DNA of 64,000 bases from Zobellia amurskyensis (GTDB taxonomy: Bacteria; Bacteroidota; Bacteroidia; Flavobacteriales; Flavobacteriaceae), in NCBI RefSeq assembly GCF_009725985.1, contig NZ_RCNR01000005.1:122177-186176 (forward strand), read 5' to 3'. The notes under the pieces were generated by a model. The model saw only the letters and a program-made list of their open reading frames with translations. It did not search any database and was not told the origin of the DNA. Below, piece by piece: positions 25,527 through 35,186 of this stretch. The first letter of the stretch is position 1. Every line of letters begins with the position of its first letter. The translations under genes and the position numbers were made by a program.

Positions 25527-27259
25527 ATTCTTGCCTGATAGGTAAATAGATTAAAGTACCTACCTTCTTTAGCAATTAGCTCATCGTGGGTACCTTCTTC
25601 GGCAATTTTACCGTTTTCTATAACCAAGATCTGATTCGCTTTTCGGATAGTACTTAGTCTGTGCGCTATTACAAAAGTGGTTCGCCCTTCCGTTAAGGCT
25701 GCCAAACTCTTTTGAATCAAGGCTTCGCTTTCAGTATCCAAATTTGAGGTAGCTTCGTCCAGTATCAAAATTTTAGGATCGGCCAAAACTGCTCTTGCAA
25801 TAGCAATACGTTGGCGTTGACCACCTGAAAGCTTAACGCCCCTTTCCCCTATTAAGGTGTCCAATCCATCTTCAAACCTATCCGTAAACTCGTTTACATA
25901 AGCAGCATCTACGGCCATCTTCAATTGTTCTTCCGATGCATGAGGTCTTGGGAAAAGAATGTTTTCGCGTATAGTGCCCTCAAATAGAAAATCGTCTTGC
26001 AGAACCACGCCTAGGTTCTGTCTAAAACTATTTAGATTGACCTCAGAAAGATCATTCCCGTCTATGGTAATTTTACCCGACTGTGGATTTAAGAACGTAG
26101 CCGCTAAACCAGCTATGGTAGATTTACCCGAACCGGAACTTCCTACTAAAGCAACTACATTACCTGATTTCACCTCAAAATTGATATTATGCAATACTTC
26201 TTTATCTTCCTCATAAGCAAATGACACATCATCAAAGACAATATCTCCCTGAATTTCATCCAGAATTATAGTCCTGTTCTCCTCATCTGATTCCGGCGTC
26301 ATGTTCATTAGCTCTTCCGTACGATCTAAACCGGCTAAAGCTTCGGTCAACTGACTCCCTATATTGCTCATTTGTACAATAGGAGCTACCATCAATCCTA
26401 ATAAGAAAGTAAAGGTCAAGAACTCACCAATCGTCAGTTCGTCCATCATTATTTTATAACCTCCAATACCCATAATCCCCGTTGTAGCAATCCCCAAAAG
26501 AAAGGTTGAGGAACTGGTCATGAAGGCAGTAGCGGTCAAACTCTTTTTTACATTTTGAAAAAGACGATCAACTCCTTTTTCAAAGATTTTATTTTCTTGC
26601 TCCTCTGCATTAAAGCCCTTAATAACACGTACTCCTCCTAAAGTCTCGGTAAGCCTACCCGTAACCTCAGCATTTATTTTACCACGGTTTCTAAAAATAG
26701 GACGTATAATTTTAAATGCCTTTAGCGCAATTAATGCAAAAACAGCCAAGGGGACCAATGTAAAAATTGTCATTGTCCAACTGATCCGTAAGAGCAATAT
26801 AAGCGACACTACAGCCGTAATGGTTCCGCCAACCAATTGAACCAAACCTGTACCTATTAGGTTACGCACACCTTCCACATCACTCATGATACGAGATACC
26901 AAGGCTCCAGACTTTGCATTATCAAAAAAGCTAATAGGTAACGATAGTACTTTTTTCTGAACTTGGGCTCTAAGCTCTGAAATTAGGAATTGTGCCTGCA
27001 CGCTCAATATTTTGGTCAACAAGAATGAGGTAACCGCTTGTACCAAGATAGCCAATGCAACGGCACCCACAAGCAGTTTTAAAAAATCAAGGTCTTTATT
27101 AGGTATAATATCGTCCATTAAATATTTGAGCGACAAAGGAGCCACAAAACTTGCTGCCTTACTTATGACAATAAGAAGAAGTCCAATAAACACAAGGTTT
27201 CGTCTTGGCCAAATAATGGTTTTGAACGCGGTAAGGATACTAACTTTTTTTTCGGCCAT
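25523..27259 (-). CDS. ABC exporter, MsbA-like half-transporter
   Basis: The 578-residue protein has six membrane segments (about 18-310) fused to an ATPase domain (about 335-575). Walker A is GSSGSGKST, Q-loop VLQDDFLFEGTI, signature LSGGQRQRIAIARA, Walker B ILILDEATSNLD and H-loop FVIAHRLS. It would work as a homodimer in the inner membrane. Length and layout resemble lipid/multidrug exporters of the MsbA type; lipid A transport is not proven by the sequence. It stands alone, convergent with the ferredoxin. Confidence 0.9.
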   Translation of the reverse strand: MAEKKVSILTAFKTIIWPRRNLVFIGLLLIVISKAASFVAPLSLKYLMDDIIPNKDLDFLKLLVGAVALAILVQAVTSFLLTKILSVQAQFLISELRAQVQKKVLSLPISFFDNAKSGALVSRIMSDVEGVRNLIGTGLVQLVGGTITAVVSLILLLRISWTMTIFTLVPLAVFALIALKAFKIIRPIFRNRGKINAEVTGRLTETLGGVRVIKGFNAEEQENKIFEKGVDRLFQNVKKSLTATAFMTSSSTFLLGIATTGIMGIGGYKIMMDELTIGEFLTFTFLLGLMVAPIVQMSNIGSQLTEALAGLDRTEELMNMTPESDEENRTIILDEIQGDIVFDDVSFAYEEDKEVLHNINFEVKSGNVVALVGSSGSGKSTIAGLAATFLNPQSGKITIDGNDLSEVNLNSFRQNLGVVLQDDFLFEGTIRENILFPRPHASEEQLKMAVDAAYVNEFTDRFEDGLDTLIGERGVKLSGGQRQRIAIARAVLADPKILILDEATSNLDTESEALIQKSLAALTEGRTTFVIAHRLSTIRKANQILVIENGKIAEEGTHDELIAKEGRYFNLFTYQARI

Positions 27260-27383
27260 GAAAGAGGTTTTGAAGAGGACAAAGTTACGCTAAAAACAGG
27301 GACTTTACTTTTCAGGAAAGTTATCTAAGCGAGATACCAATACCCTTAGTAAATATGAACTTTGGGGTTACTATGATAAGCAA

Positions 27384-28049
27384 TTAATCCTCCGCTTCTT
27401 TTGTAACGATCAAGGTAGCTTTAGACCCCTCGGAGAGCAGCCATTTGTTTGCATAGATGAGTTCTCCTTTATCATCATAAACATTAATCTGGGCAGTATT
27501 GGGTGGAGAAGAGCCAACATTGAGCGCCTCAAAATCTATACGGTTAAAACCTTCTTTTAAGTCAACGTTCACTCCTTTAAAAGAGCCAGTCAGGAGAATA
27601 TTGGGATCGGCCACATCACCATTCACATATATTTTTACACGATCGCCATCTACAAATTCGTGATCACGGCAAACGATACCCACAAACTTTCCGTTATTCT
27701 TTACATCACCCAGATACATATCTGCAAAGTGTTGTTTAGAACCTTCTTTGGGTTGTCTTGGCCCTACTTTTGGGTCGATTTTCATACCTGCACCGGCTTG
27801 TACCAGTTCGCGGTCATCAATCATTTTAACAGGATTCCGTTTTGCGATATCGAAATCTACTTGAGGCTGATCATCTACTACAGACGGAATTTTTAAAGAA
27901 GTGCCCTGATTAGGTTCGGCATTATCATCAATCTTGTTTGCCGTTTCAATTTTCAACTCTTTCTTTTGAGGAATATCAGTCTGGGCCATCATCCCCGAAA
28001 AGGAAAATAGCATTACAGTGAACAACAGTACCGAATAGTTTTTAATCAT
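27384..28049 (-). CDS. Secreted protein of unknown function
   Basis: The protein has 221 residues with a clear signal peptide (MIKNYSVLLFTVMLFSFSG, cleavage near MMAQ). The N-terminal third is low in predicted structure and rich in Lys, Asp and Pro. The C-terminal half looks like an all-beta domain: GIVCRDHEFVDGDRVKIYVN, then GFNRIDFEALNVG and INVYDDKGELIYANKW. I do not recognise a named family, though similar secreted proteins seem common in Flavobacteria. It is 60 bp downstream of the SGNH hydrolase on the same strand; whether they share a transcript is unclear. Confidence 0.75.
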   Translation of the reverse strand: MIKNYSVLLFTVMLFSFSGMMAQTDIPQKKELKIETANKIDDNAEPNQGTSLKIPSVVDDQPQVDFDIAKRNPVKMIDDRELVQAGAGMKIDPKVGPRQPKEGSKQHFADMYLGDVKNNGKFVGIVCRDHEFVDGDRVKIYVNGDVADPNILLTGSFKGVNVDLKEGFNRIDFEALNVGSSPPNTAQINVYDDKGELIYANKWLLSEGSKATLIVTKEAED

Positions 28050-28109
28050 CGTATAAAAAAACCCGAGATAAAGATAGCAAATACCCTGCCATGCGGACTT
28101 AAGGCAATG

Positions 28110-28862
28110 TTAAAACGATAAATTACCAAAAATCGTATCGGCAATTAATCTATGACCGTTCTTATTGGGGTGAATAGGATCTTTGCCATAACAATCCTTC
28201 TGACTTGCAAAGAGAGGTTTCCTTATATCTATTTCAGCATTGGCGTAAGGATGGTGCATGTCTAGAATGATATCTGTAAATTTTTCCAACACCTCTGAAT
28301 CATATTTAGGATAAGGATGTTTATAACTATATGAAGTTGAATTATCATTGTCCGAATGTCCTTCAGCCAATGGTGGTGGGGTAAGGAGAATTGTTTTAAT
28401 ATCTCTTTGGCGCATTTTTTCCAGAAATGAATACACTCCTATTTTAAAACTGGTGAAAAGTTTTTCGGAGGGCTTACCATAAATACCGTCATTCATGCCA
28501 TAACAAAAGAGAGCAACATCAATCTTATTTTCATCCAAAATTTCATCCAAGCGTTCAAAAAGATAGGGTCTTGGACCAGGATGATCTTCTTCCGTTAGAC
28601 CAGTTACGGTTTCGCTATTTTTTCCGAAATTTATAAACTTCAGGTTGAGTTCCGGCTTTTCTTTATTGAATTTCTCTTGAAGCATTTCAACATATCCATC
28701 ACCTCCGGCAAACGTAATGCTATCTCCAAAACAGCCAATAATCTGGTTTTTCTTAAATGTAAACTTATTGCCATCAAAGCAACCAAAGAGTGTGCTCCCT
28801 GCTAAAGCCAGAGCTGTCCGATTTATGAATTGTCTTCTCTTCATCATCGTGCAATGATTCAT
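28110..28862 (-). CDS. SGNH/GDSL hydrolase, Tat-type lipoprotein signal
   Basis: The 250-residue esterase-type enzyme has block I GCFGDSIT (nucleophile Ser48), a Gly/Asn segment GKNSETVTG, block III FCYGMNDG and block V DPIHPNKNG with the catalytic Asp-His pair. The N-terminus contains a twin-arginine signal (MKRRQFINRTALALAG) and a lipobox-like LFGC (Cys28), suggesting export as a folded lipoprotein. The upstream start (28862, 3 bp after the GntP stop) favours coupling. Met7 (28844) gives a more normal signal peptide. It might deacetylate or de-esterify a sugar or sugar acid imported by the adjacent permease (inference). Confidence 0.87.
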   Translation of the reverse strand: MNHCTMMKRRQFINRTALALAGSTLFGCFDGNKFTFKKNQIIGCFGDSITFAGGDGYVEMLQEKFNKEKPELNLKFINFGKNSETVTGLTEEDHPGPRPYLFERLDEILDENKIDVALFCYGMNDGIYGKPSEKLFTSFKIGVYSFLEKMRQRDIKTILLTPPPLAEGHSDNDNSTSYSYKHPYPKYDSEVLEKFTDIILDMHHPYANAEIDIRKPLFASQKDCYGKDPIHPNKNGHRLIADTIFGNLSF

Positions 28863-28865
28863 GAT

Positions 28866-30182
28866 TTATATAAAAATATCCAAAATAAGTACTCCAATGA
28901 GTCCCATAACACCAACTGTAGTTTCCATAACCGTCCATGTTTTTAAAGTATCCTTTACCGAAAGATTAAAATACTCTTTATAAAGCCAAAACCCACTATC
29001 GTTAACATGAGAAAGCATTAAACTTCCCGAACCAATTGCCAAAACCATTAACTCCGGACTAACGTCTGTATTAGCAATTAACGGCAAAACTATACCCGCA
29101 GCTGTAAGCCCAGCAACCGTTGCCGACCCCACACAGACCCGAATAACCGTTGCAATAAGCCATGCAAGTATAAGTGGAGAAATAGTAGAACCTTTTAGCA
29201 TCTCACCAATATAATCACTTACCCCGCTATCTATAAGTACTTGTTTTAAGGCTCCTGCACCCGCTATAATCAAAAGTACCATGGTAATACCGGATACGGC
29301 ACTTGCTACGGAGTCCATAACGTCCTTCATTTTTTTACCTCTTGCCAGTCCTAACGTATAAATAGCCACTAAAACCGATAAAAGCATGGCCATTACAGGA
29401 TTGCCCAAAATATCGGTTGCCTTTCTAATAGCATTCCCTTCCGGTAACAATAAGGTCATTACAGAGGCGAAACCTATAAGAATTACAGGAAGCAGAGCCG
29501 TAAGAATACTGGTAGCCGTGCTTGGCATTTCATCATCCGTTAAAATCCTTGGATTTAAAAATTCCTTTAGGGGAGTTGCCTCTACATTTTTAATAGTGCG
29601 TGACAGCAAGGGCCCCGCAACGATAATAGCGGGTATGGCCACTAGAATACCGTATAATAAAGTTTTCCCTATATCTGCATTAAAAATAACAGCAATACCT
29701 GTAGGCGCAGGATGCGGAGGAAGGTATCCGTGTGTTACCGAAAGGGACGCCAACATAGGCAAACCAACATAAATTAAAGGAAGCCTGGTAGCTGCCGCCA
29801 CCGTAAAGACCAAGGGTATTAAAATAACAAAGCCCACCGTATAGAACATGGGTATACCCACAATAAAACCAGTAAGCACAACGGCCCATTGAATATGTTT
29901 CTTTCCAAATTTTTCTACCAACTGAGTAGTAATACGTTGCGCCGCTCCACTATCTGCCACCAACTTACCCAGCATGGCACCTAGACCCAAAATTAGAATT
30001 AAGTATCCAAGTGTATTTCCAATACCGGATTGTATGGATTTGGTTACCGTTTCAAAATCCATCCCTTCTGCTACACCAACCAACAGGGAAACGATGATAA
30101 AAGCAATGAAGGCATTAAGTTTAAAACGGGCGATTAAAATGAAAAGAATAAAAATTCCGGCAATAACAATGGCAAGTGGCAT
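28866..30182 (-). CDS. GntP-family gluconate/sugar-acid:H+ symporter
   Basis: The 438-residue inner-membrane permease has about 12-14 hydrophobic segments. Family motifs include GLGAMLGKLVADSGAA, PHPAPTGIAVIF, CVGSATVAGLTAAGI and LSHVNDSGFWLYKEYFNLS. GntP permeases carry gluconate, related aldonates, glycerate or sometimes amino acids with protons. No gluconate kinase or dehydrogenase lies beside it, so the substrate is open. The SGNH hydrolase follows 3 bp after its stop. Confidence 0.92.
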   Translation of the reverse strand: MPLAIVIAGIFILFILIARFKLNAFIAFIIVSLLVGVAEGMDFETVTKSIQSGIGNTLGYLILILGLGAMLGKLVADSGAAQRITTQLVEKFGKKHIQWAVVLTGFIVGIPMFYTVGFVILIPLVFTVAAATRLPLIYVGLPMLASLSVTHGYLPPHPAPTGIAVIFNADIGKTLLYGILVAIPAIIVAGPLLSRTIKNVEATPLKEFLNPRILTDDEMPSTATSILTALLPVILIGFASVMTLLLPEGNAIRKATDILGNPVMAMLLSVLVAIYTLGLARGKKMKDVMDSVASAVSGITMVLLIIAGAGALKQVLIDSGVSDYIGEMLKGSTISPLILAWLIATVIRVCVGSATVAGLTAAGIVLPLIANTDVSPELMVLAIGSGSLMLSHVNDSGFWLYKEYFNLSVKDTLKTWTVMETTVGVMGLIGVLILDIFI

Positions 30183-30288
30183 GGGCTAGATTGGTGTTAA
30201 GCCCTCTAAGATACTAAAATAGATTACAAATAAAAGCCTCAAAACAAACTACAAAACCCTCAGTTTCCATAGGGGTGGATTACCTGTT

Positions 30289-30690
30289 TTACGAATAGTT
30301 TTCTGAAAGTTGTTGCAATACCCGAACCGCCCTTTCACCCAACTTGTGGTCTACAAAAACATGGTCATGATAGTAGGCTGCAACTACATTACAGCTGATA
30401 TTGTTTTTTGCCAGTTCCGAAGAAAATAGCGCAGTAAGGCCTACTCCCTCTAAAGAGGAATGAATTTCTAAAGTTATCCAAGAAGCTACATAATCATAAG
30501 GAAGCCGTAATGCATCAGCTTTTTGTTTTGCTATAATTACGGTAATGCCTTCCTCCTCTTTAAATTCACAAATCGTATCCGCTCTTGAGATTTTATCTGC
30601 ATTGGCCAACGTTACAAATACATATTCACCCTCATTCAATTTTGGGGTCATACCCTTTATCATTTCTGCTAAGTTCTTCTCTCCTGCCAT
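30289..30690 (-). CDS. ACT-domain protein (COG3602-like)
   Basis: The 133-residue soluble protein consists of two small alpha/beta modules. The first (about 1-65) contains GEYVFVTLANADKIS. The second (about 66-130) resembles an ACT domain: WITLEIHSSLEGVGLTALFS, ISCNVVAAYYHDHVFV and a closing helix. ACT domains bind small ligands, often amino acids, and regulate enzymes. No enzyme is fused here, and the ligand is unknown. It is a single gene with about 100 bp or more on either side. Confidence 0.75.
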   Translation of the reverse strand: MAGEKNLAEMIKGMTPKLNEGEYVFVTLANADKISRADTICEFKEEEGITVIIAKQKADALRLPYDYVASWITLEIHSSLEGVGLTALFSSELAKNNISCNVVAAYYHDHVFVDHKLGERAVRVLQQLSENYS

Positions 30691-30860
30691 TTTGTTTTAC
30701 TTTAAAATTACTCCCTATTTTTCAAACATTTTCTTTTGAAAACACCTTACCAAGAATTGCCTCACTCGCATTATTTTCTTTAACAACTGAGTTCTAAAAC
30801 TACGTTGCTTTAATTTCTTGGGCAAGCTTGTTATAAGAAAGTGAGAGGTATACTGAATCC

Positions 30861-30897
30861 AAAAAAAAGGAGAAGATTCTAGTGAATCCTCTCCTTC
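30861..30897 (-). terminator. Rho-independent terminator of the pirin gene
   Basis: On the minus strand a near-perfect hairpin (AAGGAGAGGATTC facing GAATCTTCTCCTT, loop ACTA) is followed by eight T residues. It starts 25 bp after the pirin stop codon. The rest of the 230-bp gap between the pirin and ACT-domain genes shows nothing else. Confidence 0.85.
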
Positions 30898-30921
30898 TAA
30901 TATTAATAGCATTAAAAATAA

Positions 30922-31800
30922 TTAATTCTCTAAATACCCGAATTTTCCATTATTAAAATCATGGAAAGCTTGCATTAACTCTTCTTTGGTGTTCATGACA
31001 AAAGGACCGTGGGCAGCAATAGGCTCGTTTAAAGGCTCACCACTTAAAACCAGTACCAAAGCATCTTCCGAAGCTTCAACCGTAAAATTTTCACCATCAT
31101 TTGCCATGAGTACCAAGTGATCCGTAGGTGCATGGCCCTTTTCATTCACCGTAATACTACCCTCAATTACCAATAGGACCGTATTATAATTTTCGGGAAA
31201 AGAAAAATCTGCTTTACCTCCACTTTTTAATCGAGCATTAAGCATATGTATTGGAGTAAAAGTAGATGCTGCTCCGTTTATCTCTTTGTACCCACCAGCT
31301 ATTACCTCAATCTCACCATTATTATCAGGAAGCACATACCTATCAAGCTCTTCTTTTTTTATAGCCTGATATTTGGGCGTGCTCATTTTGTCTTTTTTGG
31401 GTAAGTTTACCCAAAGCTGGACCATTTGAAAATCACCTCCTTTTTTGGCCCATTCTTCCTCGTGATATTCTTTGTGCAATACGCCACTTGCAGCAGTCAT
31501 CCATTGTACATCACCTTCTCCAATTACACCGCCACCACCACTACTATCGTGGTGTGCCACTTTACCTTTATAGGCTATGGTAACGGTTTCAAAACCTCTG
31601 TGCGGATGCACATCTACCCCTCTTGGGTTATCTGTTGCCGAAAAATGAAATTTTGAATTATAATCCATCATGATAAATGGATTCATGCGTTCCATATCTA
31701 GTCGGAAACCACTAGGAATGAAATTATGTACTCTAAAACCATCACCAACAAAATGTGGGTCTCTGGGTTTTACCACTAATTCTACTGTTCTTGTTTTCAT
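30922..31800 (-). CDS. Pirin-family protein
   Basis: The 292-residue bicupin has metal-binding residues in the N-terminal cupin: HPHRGFETVT, then HHDSSGGGG and LHKEYHEEE. The C-terminal cupin includes FSFPENYNTVLLVIEGSI. Pirins of this type bind Fe or another metal, and some act as quercetin dioxygenases; many have no known substrate. The gene is downstream of a Crp/Fnr-type regulator on the same strand (68-bp gap), which probably controls or co-expresses it. Confidence 0.92.
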   Translation of the reverse strand: MKTRTVELVVKPRDPHFVGDGFRVHNFIPSGFRLDMERMNPFIMMDYNSKFHFSATDNPRGVDVHPHRGFETVTIAYKGKVAHHDSSGGGGVIGEGDVQWMTAASGVLHKEYHEEEWAKKGGDFQMVQLWVNLPKKDKMSTPKYQAIKKEELDRYVLPDNNGEIEVIAGGYKEINGAASTFTPIHMLNARLKSGGKADFSFPENYNTVLLVIEGSITVNEKGHAPTDHLVLMANDGENFTVEASEDALVLVLSGEPLNEPIAAHGPFVMNTKEELMQAFHDFNNGKFGYLEN

Positions 31801-31868
31801 GTCTTTAAGATTTTATACCACAAAAGTATTGTGATAAGCCAATCTGTGCATTGATGTATGATAAGAAC

Positions 31869-32462
31869 CTATTTCTTGAAGTTTCTATCTGCAAGACCTT
31901 TTCTAACCCTGCTCAGACTTTCAGGAGTAATGCCCAGGTAGGATGCGACCATCGTCTGTGGCACACGCAAAAGAATATCTGGATACATTTTCACAAACTG
32001 CAAGTACCTTTCTTCTGCCGATGCACTCAGAAGCTCATTTACCCGCTTCTGTAAATGTCTAATATGATTGTGCAATAATCTAGTATTGAAGTCTATGAAA
32101 GATGGGATTTTCTCCGATAGATTTTGAACAAAACTCTCGTCAATCAATACTACTTGACTATCCTCCAATGCCTGAATATAATATACTGAAGGTGAATTAA
32201 AATAACTGCTTTCACGGTCTGTTACAAACCAATTTTCAGGAGCAAAGGCTATTACATGTTCTTTTCCTTTATCATCTATTGAATACTGCCTAAGCAACCC
32301 TTTCTCCACAAAAAAAGTATGCGTACACCGCTCATCCTTACGTAATAAATAGGTGTCCTTTTTAACAGTTTTGGTTGTACAATTATCAAGTATGGCAACA
32401 ACCTCGTTCGCATCAACGTTAAGATTGGTTGTTAAAAATGTCTTTAGGGTTGTACTGTTCAT
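31869..32462 (-). CDS. Crp/Fnr-family transcriptional regulator
   Basis: The 197-residue protein has a cyclic-nucleotide-binding-type beta-barrel (about 25-120) and a C-terminal helix-turn-helix with VPQTMVASYLGITPESLSRV. No Fnr-type cysteine cluster is present, and the typical cAMP phosphate-binding motif is not clear, so the ligand is uncertain. It is upstream of pirin on the same strand and is likely its regulator (inference). Confidence 0.9.
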   Translation of the reverse strand: MNSTTLKTFLTTNLNVDANEVVAILDNCTTKTVKKDTYLLRKDERCTHTFFVEKGLLRQYSIDDKGKEHVIAFAPENWFVTDRESSYFNSPSVYYIQALEDSQVVLIDESFVQNLSEKIPSFIDFNTRLLHNHIRHLQKRVNELLSASAEERYLQFVKMYPDILLRVPQTMVASYLGITPESLSRVRKGLADRNFKK

Positions 32463-32562
32463 TCTTTTTATTCAATTCTAATATTTAAAACTAAACAAAT
32501 CCGAACAGATTATGACAGCAGCCATTTACAAATCCCATAATCCCAAGAAAATTAAAGTGAGA

Positions 32563-33681
32563 CTATTTTAAAGGTATGGTAAATCTAAAATCGCTGCCTT
32601 TGCCCAAAGTGCTTTCGGCCCAAATTTTACCACCAAGCTTATTTACGAACTCCCTACAAAGAACAAGACCAAATCCAGAACCTTTTTCGTTTGCAGTACC
32701 AACACAGGCCATATTGGTATTAATACCGAATAATTTTTGACACGTATCCGCACTCATTCCCACGCCATTGTCAGAAACGGTTATTTCAACATAGGTCTCG
32801 TGTAATTTAGCCGATACATTAATATGCCCACCCGGCCTAGTAAACTTAATTGCGTTAGAGACAAGATTACGAACTATAGTCCTTATAATCTTATGGTCAG
32901 AAGAAACTTCAATAGTCTCGTTCTGCTCATAATTAAGTGCGATGTTTTTAGTGGACGCAATTGTCCTAGACAATTCTAGGGTTTCACTTATAATCTGACC
33001 GACATCAGCTTTTTCGGATTTAAAATCTAACTGCCCCGTTTGAGATTTTGCCCAATTTAAAAGGTTATCTAATAAGTCTAGGCTGTTTTTTGTAGTCTTC
33101 TCAATTAGTTCTAAATACTCCTTAGATTGCGTAACATTACCGGTCTGTATTGATTCACTTAACAAATCCGACAACAAACTGATATTATTAAACGGACTTC
33201 TTAAATCATGTGCAATAATTGATAATAATTTGTCTTTTGTGGCTCCAACTTCTCTCAATTGAGTCTCGCTTTGGAATAAGCTTTCCTCGGCCTTTTTCTT
33301 TTCGGTAATATCACGAACTACACACATGAGAAATTTATTCCCATGCTCGTCCATAAAACGTGATTTACGTGTGAATATGATTTTCTTTTCTCCGCCTCTA
33401 ACCGTCATTTCTTCTTCAAGCATGTTTTCTATACCATCTGCCAAAACTTGACGGTCAATCCGTAGAAAAGAATCGCGTTCCTCTGGTTCAACATGTTCTG
33501 CAAGTGTCTTTCCTATGATTTCCTCCCGGGGAAGACCTAACATTTTACAAAAAGCATCATTAACGAGTATGAGTCTGCTTTGATCATCTTTTACAAAAAC
33601 CGAATCCCCCATATTATCGAGAATAGCTTGGGTATAACTTTTTTGCTGATTTAAATGATCATGTACATTAAGTTGGCTCAT
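32563..33681 (-). CDS. Soluble PAS-domain sensor histidine kinase
   Basis: The protein has 372 residues and no membrane segment. A PAS/PAC module (about 16-130: DNMGDSVFVKDDQSRLILVN, then VVRDITEKKKAE) is followed by a kinase core with IIAHDLRSPFNN (H158), N box RNLVSNAIKFT, G1 DNGVGMSADT and G2 GSGFGLVLCREFV. It lacks a receiver domain and no response regulator gene is adjacent, so it is an orphan kinase. The 288-bp gap upstream (33682-33969) holds no gene I can support, only AT-rich sequence. Confidence 0.9.
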   Translation of the reverse strand: MSQLNVHDHLNQQKSYTQAILDNMGDSVFVKDDQSRLILVNDAFCKMLGLPREEIIGKTLAEHVEPEERDSFLRIDRQVLADGIENMLEEEMTVRGGEKKIIFTRKSRFMDEHGNKFLMCVVRDITEKKKAEESLFQSETQLREVGATKDKLLSIIAHDLRSPFNNISLLSDLLSESIQTGNVTQSKEYLELIEKTTKNSLDLLDNLLNWAKSQTGQLDFKSEKADVGQIISETLELSRTIASTKNIALNYEQNETIEVSSDHKIIRTIVRNLVSNAIKFTRPGGHINVSAKLHETYVEITVSDNGVGMSADTCQKLFGINTNMACVGTANEKGSGFGLVLCREFVNKLGGKIWAESTLGKGSDFRFTIPLK

Positions 33682-33969
33682 TTTACGGTTTACGGTTGTT
33701 AAAATTAAATGCGGGAACAGGGCCGTTATTTACCGCTATGAAGTATAGCTCAAAGTCTATCTCTTTTATTTCTACGGGGGACTAGAAATCTATTAATCAA
33801 TACATAGCAGGGTTAAATTTAACATTTATTTTAGAAAAATGTAAGTAAGAGGGTACATTTTTCAAACTAAAAAAATTTCTTTTTAATTAGTATGGTTAAC
33901 CAACGCCAAATTAATGTGCCCTTTTGGTGATTTTTTTAAAAAAGTAATAGTTATAGATACAATCTACTC

Positions 33970-34353
33970 CTAAAGGACATGTTTCTCAAAGAGATTTTTC
34001 AATTCTAAATCAGGGTTTAGACATAGACCAGGGTGTGGCTTGGAGCTTTGTATGATTGTACTTCTAGAAGCTGTTAACCATCGAAATCGTGACGGTAAAT
34101 CTAGTTTTCCAATAGCTCCTCCTTTGGGTTCACCCTCACAAACCAACTCCCAAGCGGCCAAATATGCTTCTATAGCCTCAAAATCTATCTCACTTGAAAA
34201 CGCTTGAATACGTTGGCGGTCAATAACAAATTTCATTTTCAGAAACTTCTTTCGTTTTGAAAACACAATAGCACCCACGTTTATAAACTCTTCTCGCTCC
34301 ACCTTTGGCACCAATCTAATAATGGCAAATTCGTATGTAACTCTATCTTGCAT
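33970..34353 (-). CDS. DUF3037 protein
   Basis: The 127-residue soluble protein has the DUF3037 pattern: YEFAIIRLVPKVEREEFINV and GAIVFSKRKKFL near the start, then a helical middle and the segment RFRWLTASRSTIIQSSKPHP. No enzymatic motif is recognised. Its start lies inside the 3' end of the HipA-like kinase gene (11-bp overlap), so the two are translationally coupled and their products probably act together. Function unknown. Confidence 0.8.
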   Translation of the reverse strand: MQDRVTYEFAIIRLVPKVEREEFINVGAIVFSKRKKFLKMKFVIDRQRIQAFSSEIDFEAIEAYLAAWELVCEGEPKGGAIGKLDLPSRFRWLTASRSTIIQSSKPHPGLCLNPDLELKNLFEKHVL

Positions 34354-35122
34354 CCTGAGCTTCTTTAACCAATACCTCTAGTTTTCCCAACCGGGTATTT
34401 AAAAATTCAACATAGGCTGCACGCATCTCTTTTGGAGATAACAGATCAGATTCGTTTAAGAGCCAATCTTCAGGTATTTTAGATACAATTTCTACAATAG
34501 TATTTTCATCTATTCGCGCTCTAATTTCATCTGCTGCCTGGCGCAACTCAGTAGCACGTTCCAAAAGCACATGATCTTTAATAGCCGGAAAGGTTTTTTC
34601 CAAATGACTCCGCCAAGTTTCCCAATTATGATGAAAATAAAAACTAGACCCATGATCAATTAACCAAAGTTCTTTATGCCAATTAAGCAAATTGGTGTTC
34701 TTTGCCGTACGATCAATATTACTTATCATACTATCCAACAAAACTACTTTTGAAGCTGTAAACGGGTCCGCAATAGAAACTAACGGGTCATAAACAATAG
34801 AACCGGATAAATAATGTAATCCAAGGTTTAGACCGACACTAAATTTGAGCAAATCCTGAATTTCTTCATCAGGTTCTGTCTTGCTAAATGAGTCGTCTAA
34901 ATCCATAAAGACAATTTCGGGTACCTTGAGCTCCATAGCACGAGCAAGCTCACCACCAATAAGCTCTGCAATCAAAGCTTTTTTACCTTGCCCCGCACCC
35001 CTGAACTTCAAAACATATAAAAATTCATCATCTGCTTTAACGAGACCTGGGAGCGAACCTCCTTCTCGCAAAGGCTTAATGTATTGAACCACATCTACAG
35101 TTCTAATTTCAATTGCATTCAT
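34343..35122 (-). CDS. HipA-like kinase
   Basis: The protein has 259 residues from the ATG at 35122 (MNAIEIRTVDVVQYIKPL). An upstream ATG at 35155 would add an unlikely extension. The kinase-like features are a Gly-rich Lys-containing N-lobe (YVLKFRGAGQGKKALIAE), the catalytic loop SNIDRTAKNTNLL and the metal-binding LWLIDHG, as in HipA C-domains. True HipA toxins are about 440 residues with an N-terminal subdomain that is missing here, and no HipB-type antitoxin is adjacent. The coupled partner is DUF3037. A role in stress or defence is speculative. Confidence 0.8.
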   Translation of the reverse strand: MNAIEIRTVDVVQYIKPLREGGSLPGLVKADDEFLYVLKFRGAGQGKKALIAELIGGELARAMELKVPEIVFMDLDDSFSKTEPDEEIQDLLKFSVGLNLGLHYLSGSIVYDPLVSIADPFTASKVVLLDSMISNIDRTAKNTNLLNWHKELWLIDHGSSFYFHHNWETWRSHLEKTFPAIKDHVLLERATELRQAADEIRARIDENTIVEIVSKIPEDWLLNESDLLSPKEMRAAYVEFLNTRLGKLEVLVKEAQDAR

Positions 35123-35186
35123 GATTGCTAAGGTAGTGAAAGTTGTATTTTTCAATCAAGTGCTATTTCAGTTATTGTCATAAATA

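Noticed and set aside
30715..30912. 65-codon minus frame between the pirin and ACT-domain genes
   Set aside because: It spans the pirin terminator hairpin, so it is not a likely gene.
33682..33969. Gap upstream of the PAS kinase
   Set aside because: It was checked for small genes, tRNAs and repeats; only AT-rich sequence without a convincing signal was seen.
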